A stretch of DNA of 40,952 nucleotides from Verrucomicrobiota bacterium (GCA_003219695.1 QHQA01000017.1:1-40952), one strand, 5' to 3'. Shown: positions 32,881-40,952, counted from the stretch's first letter. Notes: generated from the letters alone by a model not told the origin. A program made the numbers and translations.

Positions 32881-33006
32881 TGGGTAGCGTACGCGTCTCG
32901 CGTGCTGGTTTCGGCGTCGCGCCGAAACGGTCTTTCTTGGATTTCGCTGGCAGTGGAAATGTGCCGCCAGAAAAACTTCGCGATCGCGAGACGCGTGCGC
33001 TACCCA
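32881..33006. repeat. BIME-like element, TGGGTAGCG arms
   Basis: The 22-bp left arm (32881-32902, beginning TGGGTAGCGTACGCG) is the inverted copy of 32985-33006 with one mismatch. Inside are the hairpins TTTCGGCGTCGCGCCGAAA (32919-32937) and CTGGCAGTGGAAATGTGCCG. It fills the convergent gap between the PgpH-like gene and nuoC and may terminate both. Confidence 0.85.
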
Positions 33007-33030
33007 GAAGAGGCGTCTGGCACAAACGCC

Positions 33031-33606
33031 CTACAATTCCGGAGACCTAGCGCGCGGTTCGCGGTCTTTTGAAGTCGCGGTGCTCGGCACGGTGACGAAC
33101 GGGCCGCCTTCCATCGGCGTAACTTTGGTGAAAGCGACATCAGGCATTTCGCTCGGCAATCCTTCGAGCGGGAAGTCTTTCCGGAGCGGATAGTATGGAT
33201 AGCCATCCCACATCAGAATTCGGCGCAGATCGGGGTGACCATTGAACTTGATTCCCATCATGTCGTAAGCCTCGCGTTCGTGCCAGTTCGCGGTCGGCCA
33301 GATGTCAGAGACGGTATCGACCGCGCCGACTTCTTTCGGGACTTTCAGTTTCAATCGGAGGTGGACAACGTGCGGCATCGAGTAGAGATGATAAATGATT
33401 TCGAAACGTGGCTCTTCGCCGAAATTGTCGATGCTCGTGAGGTCGAGCAAATAATCGAACGAAAGTTCGTCGCGGCAAAACTTCGCGATTTCACGGAGAT
33501 CGGTCGCTGCGATCCTAAGAGTCGTCTCGCCGCGGAACTCAGTTTTGTGCTGCAGTCTCTCGCCGAATGACTTCTCTAATGAATTGAACAGCTCCTGGGC
33601 GGTCAT
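33031..33606 (-). CDS. nuoC: NADH-quinone oxidoreductase subunit C
   Basis: 191 residues. The 30-kDa subunit signature is present: WHEREAYDMMGIKFNGHPDL, RRILMWDGYPYYPLRKDFPL, plus an N-terminal DLTSIDNFGEE segment and YHLYSMPHVVHLRLKLKVP. It is part of the peripheral hydrophilic arm of complex I and contacts NuoD and NuoB. It follows nuoB on the minus strand after 133 bp of repeat-containing sequence. The C-terminal tail (PSTATSKDREPRARSPEL) is variable. No nuoD follows; the strand turns into the convergent PgpH-like gene, so this is a truncated nuo cluster. Confidence 0.93.
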   Translation of the reverse strand: MTAQELFNSLEKSFGERLQHKTEFRGETTLRIAATDLREIAKFCRDELSFDYLLDLTSIDNFGEEPRFEIIYHLYSMPHVVHLRLKLKVPKEVGAVDTVSDIWPTANWHEREAYDMMGIKFNGHPDLRRILMWDGYPYYPLRKDFPLEGLPSEMPDVAFTKVTPMEGGPFVTVPSTATSKDREPRARSPEL

Positions 33607-33613
33607 AGCCTCG

Positions 33614-33729
33614 TGTCATTCTGAGCGCAGCGAAGCGGAGTCGAAGAATCCCAGTGAACAGTCCTGAGCAATGCCACGGGATCCCTCGACGGAGCCTGCC
33701 CTGAGCGAAGTCGAAGGGCTCGGGATGAC
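33614..33729. repeat. Dispersed repeat between nuoB and nuoC, copy 2 of the 42-bp element
   Basis: The block starts GTCATTCTGAGCGCAGCGAA and ends GGGCTCGGGATGAC, so its outer ends are imperfect inverted repeats. The right 42 bp (33688-33729) match 13384-13425 at about 38 positions. It separates nuoC from nuoB. Confidence 0.85.
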
Positions 33730-33739
33730 GATGTACCCA

Positions 33740-34273
33740 TCATCCGAGCGCTTCCTCGAATTTTTCTGCCAGCTCCGGTTTCTGATTTCGGAATGAGCGT
33801 TCTCGCGAAATTTTTTCCTGCAATTTCATCAACCCGGCGAGCAACGCTTCCGGGCGGGGCGGGCAGCCGGAGATATAAACATCAACCGGAATGAGTTGAT
33901 CAATTCCTTGTAGCGTCGCATACGAGCGATACATTCCACCGGTGGAAGCGCAGGCGCCCATCGCGATGACCCACTTCGGCTCCGGCATTTGCTCGTAAAT
34001 TCGTTTTACTGCCAGCGCCATTTTGTAGGTGACGGTGCCGGCAACAATCATCACGTCGCATTGTCGCGGCGAAAAACGCATCACTTCCGCGCCGAAGCGG
34101 GCGATATCAAAACGCGACGCAGCAGTCGCCATCAGTTCAATAGCGCAACAGGCCAACCCCATCGGCATCGGCCAAAGCGAATTCTTGCGGACCCAATTAA
34201 GCGCCGCATCAAAGCGCGTAAAAATCACGTTGCCTTCGATCTTCGAGTCGTACGCTGTGGCGCATGTTTCCAC
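33740..34273 (-). CDS. nuoB: NADH-quinone oxidoreductase subunit B
   Basis: 177 residues. The N2 cluster cysteines are Cys 42 and 43 (GLACCAIEL), Cys 108 (GACASTGG) and Cys 137 ([10 protein letters not shown]). The [19 protein letters not shown] and PKWVIAMG segments are typical. NuoB carries the terminal iron-sulphur cluster that reduces quinone in complex I. Upstream there is no nuoA frame in the 287 bp before the next gene; downstream only nuoC follows. Either the rest of complex I is elsewhere, or this pair is an extra copy. Confidence 0.95.
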   Translation of the reverse strand: METCATAYDSKIEGNVIFTRFDAALNWVRKNSLWPMPMGLACCAIELMATAASRFDIARFGAEVMRFSPRQCDVMIVAGTVTYKMALAVKRIYEQMPEPKWVIAMGACASTGGMYRSYATLQGIDQLIPVDVYISGCPPRPEALLAGLMKLQEKISRERSFRNQKPELAEKFEEALG

Positions 34274-34325
34274 TGTAAGAAAAGGTTAGGATGCCATGCT
34301 GACCGTGCAAGCTCGATCATAAGCT

Positions 34326-34441
34326 CCAAATCCCAACATCCAAGCTCCAGAGAAACTCCAAACATAAAGCGCCAAGACTGTATGGCGCGTTTGGCACTCC
34401 GAGAATTGGAGTTTAGGATTTGTTTGGTGCTTGGGATTTGG
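34326..34441. repeat. Hairpin element with CCAAATCCCAA ends
   Basis: CCAAATCCCAA (34326-34336) and TTGGGATTTGG (34431-34441) are perfect 11-bp terminal inverted repeats. Inside, AAACTCCAA pairs with TTGGAGTTT, and GCGCCAA roughly with GTTTGGC. About 116 bp long, lying upstream of nuoB. It looks like a miniature non-autonomous element. Confidence 0.8.
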
Positions 34442-34560
34442 TGGTTCGATGCGGTCGTTGCGAGATCACCGTGCTAATTGTATAAAAACGCTCTTAGTCG
34501 CATGATGCCACCGCACCGTTCACGTCTCGATCAACTCGAGGACGAAATTATTTTCATTTT

Positions 34561-35103
34561 TTGCGAGTGAGTAGGAGTCATCGAAGGAATGCTACTGTAG
34601 AGCCACTCTCTGCGCCGCGATCGCAGCCCCGAAAGCTTTCGGGGCTGCCACTACGGAAAAACAATTTTAGGATTCGCAATGCCAAATTGACTGACGCAGC
34701 AGAACTTGCTGCGTTAATGTCCGAGCTGGGCTACGAAACAACCACCGCCGAAATGCGTCAGCGCTTGAAAATGATTTCGCGTGACAGGCGCTACAGCACA
34801 TTTGTCGCTGAAATCGGCGGGGTGGTTTGGGGAATAATTGGCACGCTTACACACGCGAGTCCTGAGCATAATGATCCTTCTGGAAAAATTATCGCGCTGG
34901 TTGTTTCAACGAAAAAGCGGCGCAGCGGCGTCGGCCGCGCGCTCATAGCCGCAGCCGAGAAAGATCTCGCGCAGAGAAGAGTCGCGCGAGTCACTTTAAC
35001 AACGCGATTCACACGCAAAGAAGCGCATCGCTTCTACGAGGCGCTCGGTTACGAACGAAACGGATGGCGATTTGTGAAACAACTTTTGGCGGGCAATTCA
35101 TAA
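34561..35103 (+). CDS. GNAT family N-acetyltransferase
   Basis: The frame is 180 codons. The GNAT domain runs from about residue 36 (FRIRNAKLTDAAELAALMSE) through the acetyl-CoA loop KKRRSGVGRALIAAAEKDLA to HRFYEALGYERNGWRFVK. Substrate is unknown. There is no ATG start: usable codons are TTG 34561 or GTG 34567, and the first 33 codons run through a perfect 26-bp palindrome (34623-34648). The 5' end may therefore have been replaced by a repeat, or translation may start within the domain at an unusual codon. It ends 6 bp before the TonB-receptor gene. Confidence 0.75.
   Translation: MRVSRSHRRNATVEPLSAPRSQPRKLSGLPLRKNNFRIRNAKLTDAAELAALMSELGYETTTAEMRQRLKMISRDRRYSTFVAEIGGVVWGIIGTLTHASPEHNDPSGKIIALVVSTKKRRSGVGRALIAAAEKDLAQRRVARVTLTTRFTRKEAHRFYEALGYERNGWRFVKQLLAGNS
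34623..34648. repeat. Perfect 26-bp palindrome at the start of the GNAT gene
   Basis: GCAGCCCCGAAAGCTTTCGG continues to give a perfectly self-complementary 26-mer, with GTAG and CTAC-like flanks nearby. It lies in the putative 5' end of the GNAT coding sequence and may obscure the true start. Confidence 0.75.
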
Positions 35104-35109
35104 AATGCA

Positions 35110-37238
35110 ATGTGGCGAGCTTGGAGCGTTCTTTCGATCACGGCGATTGCATTGGTCGGTGTTCAAAACGCCAGACCGGCTGAAACTCCGGCTGAGTCTG
35201 CGGAAGTAGAGGAAGTCACAGTTACTGCAGGACTGACCGGTTCGCTTACGTCCGCCTCGCCAGAGGAATCTGCGAAACAGAAGACGCAGGTTACCGGCGG
35301 TTTCACACTAAGAGGCGCCGACGAAATGAAACTTGGCCGCGCGTCGAACTTCGAAGATTTGTTGCAGCGCCGGGAGTTTTTCTTCAATCGGAGAACGGCG
35401 CCAAAGTTTCCAAAATTTCGATTTGCGGGTCGGGGATCACCTCAGAAGACGAGCCGCTCGGTGTGATGTTTTTGCTGGACGGCTTGAATTACAATCAGGG
35501 CGATGGCGAAGCCATTCTGGAAGATCTTAATGTCGCTGCGCTGAGCCACGCGGAAATTTTTCGCGGTGCCGATGCATTGAAATACGGCGGGTTTACACTT
35601 GGCGGCGCAATCAATCTCGTGCCGCTCACCGGATACGATACGGCGCCATTTCAAGTCCGGCTTGAAGGAGGAAGTTACGGCTACTTCCGCGGCGAAATTA
35701 ACGGTGGCGCAGTGGAAGGACCGTTCGATCAATTCGGTTCGATTGGTTTTCGAGAGCGGGACGGCTTTCGTGAGCATAGCCGTGAAGATACAGAAATCCT
35801 TTTTGCTGATCTCGGTTACAAGCTTAGCGACCAGATCGAGAACCGATTTTATCTCACTCTCGATCGGACCGATCGCAATCTTCCTGGAGGCCTGACCAAG
35901 TCGGAAATGGAAAACGCGCCCTGGGAGGCTAATCCTCTCGCAGTGGCCCAGGATTGGAACAAAGATTGGTCGTACATCCGGCTCGCAGACAAGGTAAGTA
36001 TTCGAACCGACGAGATCCAGTTTGATGCCGGCGCGTTCTGGTTCTATCGCGACCTCGAACACCGCGGATTTTTTTCGCCAGATTTCCGGCAGGGGATTGA
36101 AATGTTTTATTCCTATAATTTCGGTGGCACCTTGAATTTCGTTACTCGCGATGAGGTGTTCAGCCGGCGAAATATTTTTACGATCGGTTTAAGCCCACAA
36201 TTCGAAGCAGAGCACACCCAAGATTACGAAAATATTTCTGGACACCCAGGTGCAACGACCGCGCGAGGCGAAGACATTTCGCTAAATGTTCCGTTCTATC
36301 TCGAGGATCAGTTTTATCTTGTGCGTCAATTGTCGATTCTCGTTGGCACGCAGGCGATTTTCGCCGAGCGGCAGTTCCGGGATCAATTCATCAGCGCCGC
36401 GGCAGGAAATCAATCGCATTGTCAGGATTTCCTTGGATTCAATCCAAAACTCGGTGCGATTTACGAAATCAATCGTGAAGCGCAGGCGTTCGTCAATTTC
36501 AGCCGCAGTTGGCAACCGCCTTCTTTCGATAATCTTGTGGAGTTTTCCGAAGGCCCGGATTCCAGCGCTGTTTACACGCCGTTGCGTCCCCAACACGCCT
36601 GGATAATCGAACTCGGAACGCGTGGGGAATATTCGCGGATAAAGTGGGAGTTATCGTTGTATCGATCGTGGCTCCGGAACGAATTGCTCGAACTCAACGA
36701 TGCCTTCGGGAACGACATCGGCGCGACAAACGTCCCTCGCTCGATTCACCAGGGAATCGAGGCAACGTTGAAAGTCGAATTGCTTCATGGAATCTTGATT
36801 GCAAAGCACGGCGATCGCGCAGGCGACTGTTTGTCGTTCGATCAGACCTACACGTTAAACGATTTCCATTTCGATGACGATCCCGTTTACGGCGACAACT
36901 GCATCGCTGGAATCCCGATTCATGCCTATGAAGCGCAACTGCTTTACGAAACGCCAGTCGGATTTTATGCCGGCCCGAACGTGCAATGCAATCTCTCACG
37001 GTATCCAGTCGATCACGCAAACACACTTTTCGCTGATGCTTACGCGCTGATTGGATTTCGCGCTGGATTTCGACAGCGCAATGGGTTCTCGGTTTTTCTG
37101 GATTGCAGGAACCTGACAAACCAGCGCTACCCTTCCGCCGTGGACGTAATCGCTGACGCGCGCACCGACATTGATCCACAGATTTTTCATCCCGGCGATG
37201 GGCGGTCGTTTTATGGCGGCGTTTCCTGGAGCTGGTGA
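35110..37238 (+). pseudogene. TonB-dependent receptor, one frameshift in the plug domain
   Basis: The first part (35110-35466) has a signal peptide (about 1-23) and an N-terminal plug start (EVEEVTVTAGLTGSLTSASP, KLGRASNFEDLLQ). The conserved continuation PGVFLQSENGAKVSKISI, then GSGITSEDEPLGVMFLLDGL, is in another frame that joins the large ORF (35463-37238). That ORF carries the barrel to a terminal aromatic residue (FYGGVSWSW). An indel near 35365-35370 explains the break. The full protein would be about 708 residues, normal for TonB-dependent siderophore or vitamin receptors. Ligand unknown; there is no TonB/ExbBD gene nearby. Possible sequencing error, but C-for-R in the GSG box suggests genuine decay. 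Confidence 0.85.
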
Positions 37239-37255
37239 ATCGATTCAAGATCCCG

Positions 37256-38620
37256 TTACGAAATCCAGATCGTTTTTGCGTTGGTAAATTCACGAACACC
37301 GGCGGCGCCAAGCTCGCGGCCAAAGCCGGAGCGCTTTACGCCGCCGAATGGGAGACGCGGATCGGACGCGACCATCGCGTTGATGAAAACCATCCCGGCA
37401 TCCAGTTCGGACCCGAAGAGTTTCTGCTCTTCGCGATTGTTGGTCCAGGCGCTGGCACCAAGACCAAAGGTCGTGTCGTTTGCCAGCTCGACGGCGTGAT
37501 CGGCATCGCGCACCCGAAAGATAGATGCCACCGGGCCGAACACTTCTTCGCGATACGCTGGCGACTCCTTTGGCACATCGACGAGAACGGTTGGCTCGTA
37601 GAAAAATCCAGGACCGTGAATGCGATTTCCGCCGGTCAATAATTTTGCGCCTGCGGCGATCGTTTTCTGGACCTGATCGTGTACGCCTCGCAGGATTTGT
37701 TCCGACGCGAGCGGACCAATCTCAGTCGCATCGCCCATGGGATCGCCAACCTTCAACGCACGCATCCGCTCGACGAACTGAATGAGGAACTTGTCGTAAA
37801 TTTCGTCCGCGATCATGAATCGCTTTGCGGCGATGCATGATTGCCCAGCGTTAATCGTGCGGGCTTTCACTGCGGTGTTCAGTGCGCGTTCGAAATCTGC
37901 GCTCGGCATCACGATGAACGCGTCGCTGCCGCCAAGTTCGAGCACACTTTTCTTAATCTCTCGCGCGGCCGTGCTCGCGACCGCGCTCCCAGCTTTTTCG
38001 GAGCCCGTCAGCGTCACCGCTTTGACACGCGGATCCGCAATCAGTTTTTCCACCTGCTCCGGCTCGATAAGCAGCGTTTGGAAAATGCCATCGTCGAATC
38101 CGGCGCGGCAAAGGATTTGTTCAATCGCAAGCGCGCATTGCGGGACATTGGATGCGTGCTTCAGCAACCCAACATTGCCCGCCATCAGCGCCGGCGCAGC
38201 GAATCGGAACACCTGCCAGAAAGGAAAATTCCACGGCATGATGGCGAGCACGGCTCCGAGCGGTCGATACTGCACGTAGCTTTCGGCGGCATCGGTCTGC
38301 GCTGCTTCGTCCTCCAGAAATCGCTCGCCATTCTCGGCGTAAAACCGACAACCGCGCGCGCATTTCTCAATTTCTGCGACCGAATCGCGGAACAGTTTCC
38401 CCATTTCGAGCGTGATGATCGCAGCAAACTTTTTCTTTTCCTGTAGCAGAAGTTCTGCTGTGGCCTCCAGCAACTCGGAGCGCGTGGTGAAAGTAGTTCG
38501 GCGATATTTCCGGAACGCCTTTTCGGCCCGCGTCAGTCGCTTCTCGATTTCTGGATCGTCGAAAGGAGAGAACTCCTTCAGCTTTTCGCCTGTTGCGGGA
38601 TTGATCGACACAATTGGCAT
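37256..38620 (-). CDS. NAD(P)-dependent aldehyde dehydrogenase, succinate-semialdehyde dehydrogenase type
   Basis: 454 residues from MPIVSINPATGEKLKEFSPF; an upstream in-frame start at 38716 passes through a repeat and is rejected. The catalytic Asn 131 (MPWNFPFWQ), general base Glu 228 (LELGGSDAF) and nucleophile Cys 262 (NAGQSCIAAKR) are all present, along with the C-terminal PFGGVKRSGFGRELG block. It resembles the GabD1/SSADH branch, which oxidises succinic semialdehyde to succinate; the exact aldehyde is not determined by sequence. It is downstream of the osmoprotectant transporter on the same strand, separated by a palindromic element. Confidence 0.9.
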   Translation of the reverse strand: MPIVSINPATGEKLKEFSPFDDPEIEKRLTRAEKAFRKYRRTTFTTRSELLEATAELLLQEKKKFAAIITLEMGKLFRDSVAEIEKCARGCRFYAENGERFLEDEAAQTDAAESYVQYRPLGAVLAIMPWNFPFWQVFRFAAPALMAGNVGLLKHASNVPQCALAIEQILCRAGFDDGIFQTLLIEPEQVEKLIADPRVKAVTLTGSEKAGSAVASTAAREIKKSVLELGGSDAFIVMPSADFERALNTAVKARTINAGQSCIAAKRFMIADEIYDKFLIQFVERMRALKVGDPMGDATEIGPLASEQILRGVHDQVQKTIAAGAKLLTGGNRIHGPGFFYEPTVLVDVPKESPAYREEVFGPVASIFRVRDADHAVELANDTTFGLGASAWTNNREEQKLFGSELDAGMVFINAMVASDPRLPFGGVKRSGFGRELGAAGVREFTNAKTIWIS

Positions 38621-38656
38621 ACTGTACCTTATATCGCTTTTGGGATTGATGAAATT

Positions 38657-38714
38657 GGTAGGGACGGATCGCCGAGCCGTCCGTATTCGGCGCGCCCGGC
38701 GGTCGCGCCCTACC
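38657..38714. repeat. 58-bp palindromic element, GGTAGGG/CCCTACC family
   Basis: Begins GGTAGGGACGGATCGCCGAG and ends GGTCGCGCCCTACC, so the ends pair, with an inner GCGCGCCCGGCGGTCGCGC stem. It lies between the aldehyde dehydrogenase and SBP-permease genes. Same family as 1368-1419 and the in-frame copy at 39355-39406. Confidence 0.8.
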
Positions 38715-38722
38715 ACGTCGCG

Positions 38723-40288
38723 CTACAACCGCAGTCCCTTTGGAATCAGAACGCGATCGAGCAGATCGAAAAACCATTGTGCCAGCAGTGCCAGGACGGC
38801 CGCCGGAATAGCGCCTTGCAAGATTGTCACGTGATCGTTCAAGTTGAGGCCGCTCAAAATCGGTTCGCCCAGACCCCCGGCGCCGATCAATGCCGCCAGT
38901 GTGGCCGTGCCGATGTTGATCACCGCGCTGGTTTTGATGCCCGACAAAATTGAGCGCGACGCCATCGGCAGATAAATTTCCACGAGTCGCGTGATCGGGC
39001 TGAGCCCCAATGCAATGGCGGATTCGCGTAATGGTCGAGGGATATCCTGCAAACCGCTTGCGGTGTTGCGCACGATTGGCAGCAAGCCGTAGAGGAAAAG
39101 TGCGGCGATGGCGGTGCGGGCGCTGATTCCGAAAAATGGAAGAGGCACAAGCAAGGCGAGCAAAGCGAGCGATGGAATTGTTTGCACTATGCCGACAAAA
39201 CCAAGAATGCCGTGACCAATCACTCCGCCGCGGCTGGCAACGATGCCAAGCGGAATCCCGAAGATCACCGATAGAAGCAGCGAAAAGCCAGCCAGCTGAA
39301 GATGGCGAAGCGTCCAGCGCGCAAGCTTGTGCGGAAAGGATTCGCCAAACTTCTGGTAGGGACGCCGCACTGCGGCGTCCGGACGGCGCAGCGCGCCGTC
39401 CCTACCTTCGAAATACAGGTTTGCTGCTCGCGTGTAATTTTTGGTGCGCTCCGCTTCTGCATTGAGTTGAATCATCCGCTTTTCATCCAGCGTTCCTTCC
39501 AAGCGACGCAATGCAGCAATCGCATCCGCGCGCATGGACGATCGGAACAAGAAGACCGCCTCATACTTTGGAAAGAAGTGAAGATCGTCTTCGAGCGCGA
39601 TCAGATCATTCTGCTCGATCTTTGCGTCTGTCGAGTAGGCGTCCTTAACGTCAATCGATCCATTGGCGAGCGCGCTGTAACCCAGCGCGTGATCGATGCC
39701 GATGACATTTTGCTGTGGAAGCGCATACCGCTCGCGCAATGGTCGCCAGCCATCCTGCCTATCTAGGAATTCATGCGTGAGCCCGACCTTGAACTCGGGG
39801 TGTTTTCGCAGATCGCTGATGGTGCGCACGCCGAGTCGTTGCGCTTCGCTGCGTCGCATCACCAACGCATAGGTATTGTTGAAGCCGAGCGGGTTCGTCA
39901 TGCCCACGTCAAGTTTCACCAGCGCATTGCGAATTTCGTCGAGCGATAATTCGTGATCTGTTTTAAAAATTTCTTGCGTGATGGTTCCCGTGTATTCGGG
40001 GTAGGCGTCGATTTGTCCGCCGCGCAGCGCTTGCCAGAGAATGATGGTACCGCCCATGCCTTCGCGATGTTCAGCGGGAATTCCGGCCTCGGTTAGTGTG
40101 CGTTTGGCAATTTCTCCGAGCACATACGATTCAGTGAACTTCTTCGAGCCGATGATGACGGGATTTGCTGATGCGCATGTGACCACGACAAAAAGAAGCG
40201 CGGGAACCAAGGAGCGGCGGCTTCCCAGCCGCCGAAGACCCGCGGCGGTTAGGAAACCGCCTCTCCTTGATTGGCGATGCAATTTCAT
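38723..40288 (-). CDS. Osmoprotectant (betaine/choline) ABC transporter, fused substrate-binding protein and permease
   Basis: 521 residues. A signal peptide region is followed by an OpuAC-like binding domain (about 43-292; IIGSKKFTESYVLGEI, MGGTIILWQALRGGQIDAYP, YALPQQNVIGIDHALGYSAL), a linker, and a binding-protein-dependent permease (about 325-521). The permease part includes IVQTIPSLALLALLVPLPFF and the EAA-type loop RESAIALGLSPITRLVEIYL. The SBP-first fusion order is opposite to BusAB of Lactococcus. Two palindromic repeats are translated: residues about 8-27 (GFLTAAGLRRLGSR) before the hydrophobic signal core, and about 295-311 (RDGALRRPDAAVRRP) in the linker. The start at 40288 overlaps the ATPase stop by 4 bp. 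It imports compatible solutes such as glycine betaine; ligand inferred from family. Confidence 0.92.
   Translation of the reverse strand: MKLHRQSRRGGFLTAAGLRRLGSRRSLVPALLFVVVTCASANPVIIGSKKFTESYVLGEIAKRTLTEAGIPAEHREGMGGTIILWQALRGGQIDAYPEYTGTITQEIFKTDHELSLDEIRNALVKLDVGMTNPLGFNNTYALVMRRSEAQRLGVRTISDLRKHPEFKVGLTHEFLDRQDGWRPLRERYALPQQNVIGIDHALGYSALANGSIDVKDAYSTDAKIEQNDLIALEDDLHFFPKYEAVFLFRSSMRADAIAALRRLEGTLDEKRMIQLNAEAERTKNYTRAANLYFEGRDGALRRPDAAVRRPYQKFGESFPHKLARWTLRHLQLAGFSLLLSVIFGIPLGIVASRGGVIGHGILGFVGIVQTIPSLALLALLVPLPFFGISARTAIAALFLYGLLPIVRNTASGLQDIPRPLRESAIALGLSPITRLVEIYLPMASRSILSGIKTSAVINIGTATLAALIGAGGLGEPILSGLNLNDHVTILQGAIPAAVLALLAQWFFDLLDRVLIPKGLRL
39355..39406. repeat. 52-bp palindromic element in frame inside the transporter linker
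   Basis: Begins GGTAGGGACGCCGCACTGCG and ends GCGCCGTCCCTACC. The intergenic copy at 1368-1419 has the same length, ends and CCGGAC centre. It encodes residues about 295-311, exactly between the binding and permease domains. Confidence 0.88.
40211..40266. repeat. 56-bp palindromic element in frame in the transporter signal-peptide region
   Basis: The left arm, starting GGAGCGGCGGCTTCCCAGCC, pairs imperfectly (about five mismatches) with the right arm ending AGGAAACCGCCTCTCC. It encodes about residues 8-27, placing a Gly/Arg-rich stretch ahead of the hydrophobic core (SLVPALLFVVVTCASA). Confidence 0.85.
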
Positions 40289-40952
40289 GTGGAAACGATC
40301 CCGCGCTGCGCGTTGATGAATTCCGACACGAAAGGATCGGCTGGTTTTTCGCGAAGATCGGTGACCGAACCTTTTTGGACGATGCGGCCTTCATTCATGA
40401 GCACGATTTCGTCACCGAAATAGATCGCCTCCGCCAAATCGTGAGTGACGAAGAGCACCGTTTGCTGCAGGTGCGCGAAAATTTCTTTGAGATCTTTTTG
40501 CAAAGAAGCGCGCACCAATGGATCAAGCGCGCCGAGCGGTTCATCAAGCAGCAGTAGCTCCGGCGAAAGCATCAAGGCGCGCATCAAGCTAACCCGCTGT
40601 CGCTGGCCGCCGGAAAGTTCGACCGGATATCGTGGCAGGAGTTGGTCCGAAAATCTTGTCAACTCGCATAATTCCGCGAGTCTGAATCGCATTTCCTCCT
40701 GCGATTTTCCAACATGGCGCGCCATCAAGAGAACATTGGCGCGCGAGGTAAGATGCGGAAACAGGCCCCCTTCCTGAATGACGTAACCAATCCGGCGCCG
40801 CAGAATGTCGATGTTATCGGGCGTTATCGGTTCGCCGTCGAACTCGATCGACCCGGAGTCCGGCTCGATCAAGCGGATGATCAGCCGGAGCAAAGTTGAT
40901 TTGCCGCAGCCGCTCGGACCGATGAGCACAGTGATCTTACCGCGATCAATTG
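40285..40952 (-). CDS. Osmoprotectant ABC transporter ATP-binding protein, N-terminus outside window
   Basis: The frame is open to the right edge, so the N-terminus is cut. Visible are Walker A GPSGCGKST, the Q-loop YVIQEGGLFPHLT, the signature LSGGQRQRV, Walker B LLLLDEPLGALD and the switch His in FVTHDLAEA. Conserved GKITVLI precedes the P-loop, showing that the GTG at 40929 is not the start. The C-terminal VTDLREKPADPFVSEFI resembles OpuCA/ProV relatives but lacks the CBS pair, at least up to the stop. It energises the fused SBP-permease, with which it overlaps by 4 bp. Confidence 0.9.
   Translation of the reverse strand, partial: IDRGKITVLIGPSGCGKSTLLRLIIRLIEPDSGSIEFDGEPITPDNIDILRRRIGYVIQEGGLFPHLTSRANVLLMARHVGKSQEEMRFRLAELCELTRFSDQLLPRYPVELSGGQRQRVSLMRALMLSPELLLLDEPLGALDPLVRASLQKDLKEIFAHLQQTVLFVTHDLAEAIYFGDEIVLMNEGRIVQKGSVTDLREKPADPFVSEFINAQRGIVST

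Noticed and set aside
38621-38716. N-terminal extension of the aldehyde dehydrogenase
   Set aside because: The extra 32 codons are encoded by the GGTAGGG palindrome; MPIVSINPATG matches the family start.

Overview
The window reads as chromosomal DNA of a Gram-negative bacterium. It has an LPS inner-core operon (heptose and KDO genes), a TonB-dependent receptor and periplasmic signal peptides, together with a Pup-ligase (PafA) homologue. From memory of these families, that combination, a DUF5069 protein, a RAYT-type transposase and many palindromic intergenic repeats point to the Verrucomicrobiota, perhaps soil Chthoniobacterales. This assignment is inference; no rRNA or tRNA gene is present to test it.

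Layout. 1-5.5 kb: the end of a glycosyltransferase-like gene, pterin carbinolamine dehydratase, a DUF5069 gene, a decayed RAYT transposase inside its own inverted REP repeats, a stand-alone pafA, a six-helix membrane protein and a parDE-like module whose toxin frame looks broken. 5.5-9.1 kb: an uncharacterised Cys-rich protein and a tandem pair of HtrA-like genes, one with an intact catalytic triad and one without. 9.1-14.1 kb: a repeat-rich gap, a second glycosyltransferase-like paralogue, a hexapeptide acyltransferase, an MsbA-type ABC exporter and a DedA protein. 14.4-16.5 kb: a small conserved protein, purB and a frameshifted NTF2-like gene. 16.5-21.6 kb: a MacAB-like efflux operon (adaptor, ATPase, two permeases). 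21.6-24.9 kb: aroK-queG facing purE-sua5. 24.8-28.8 kb: a heptose/KDO operon (hldE-type kinase, gmhB, kdsB) ending in pyrG. 28.9-32.8 kb: two unknown secreted proteins, phoH and a short PgpH-like HD phosphodiesterase. 33.0-34.3 kb: nuoB-nuoC without other complex I genes. 34.6-37.2 kb: a GNAT acetyltransferase and a frameshifted TonB-dependent receptor. 37.3-41 kb: a semialdehyde dehydrogenase and an osmoprotectant ABC transporter (ATPase cut by the right edge).

The most distinctive theme is palindromic repeats. At least a dozen REP/BIME-like elements lie between genes. Three more sit in frame inside coding sequence: one in queG, and two in the osmoprotectant SBP-permease gene (in its signal-peptide region and in its interdomain linker). 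These resemble in concept the protein-coding palindromic elements of Rickettsia. The second theme is the HtrA/pseudo-HtrA pair, and the third is pupylation machinery in a Gram-negative cell. Four genes carry apparent frameshifts (RAYT, ParE-like toxin, NTF2-like, TonB receptor). I found no CRISPR array, rRNA, tRNA or prophage.
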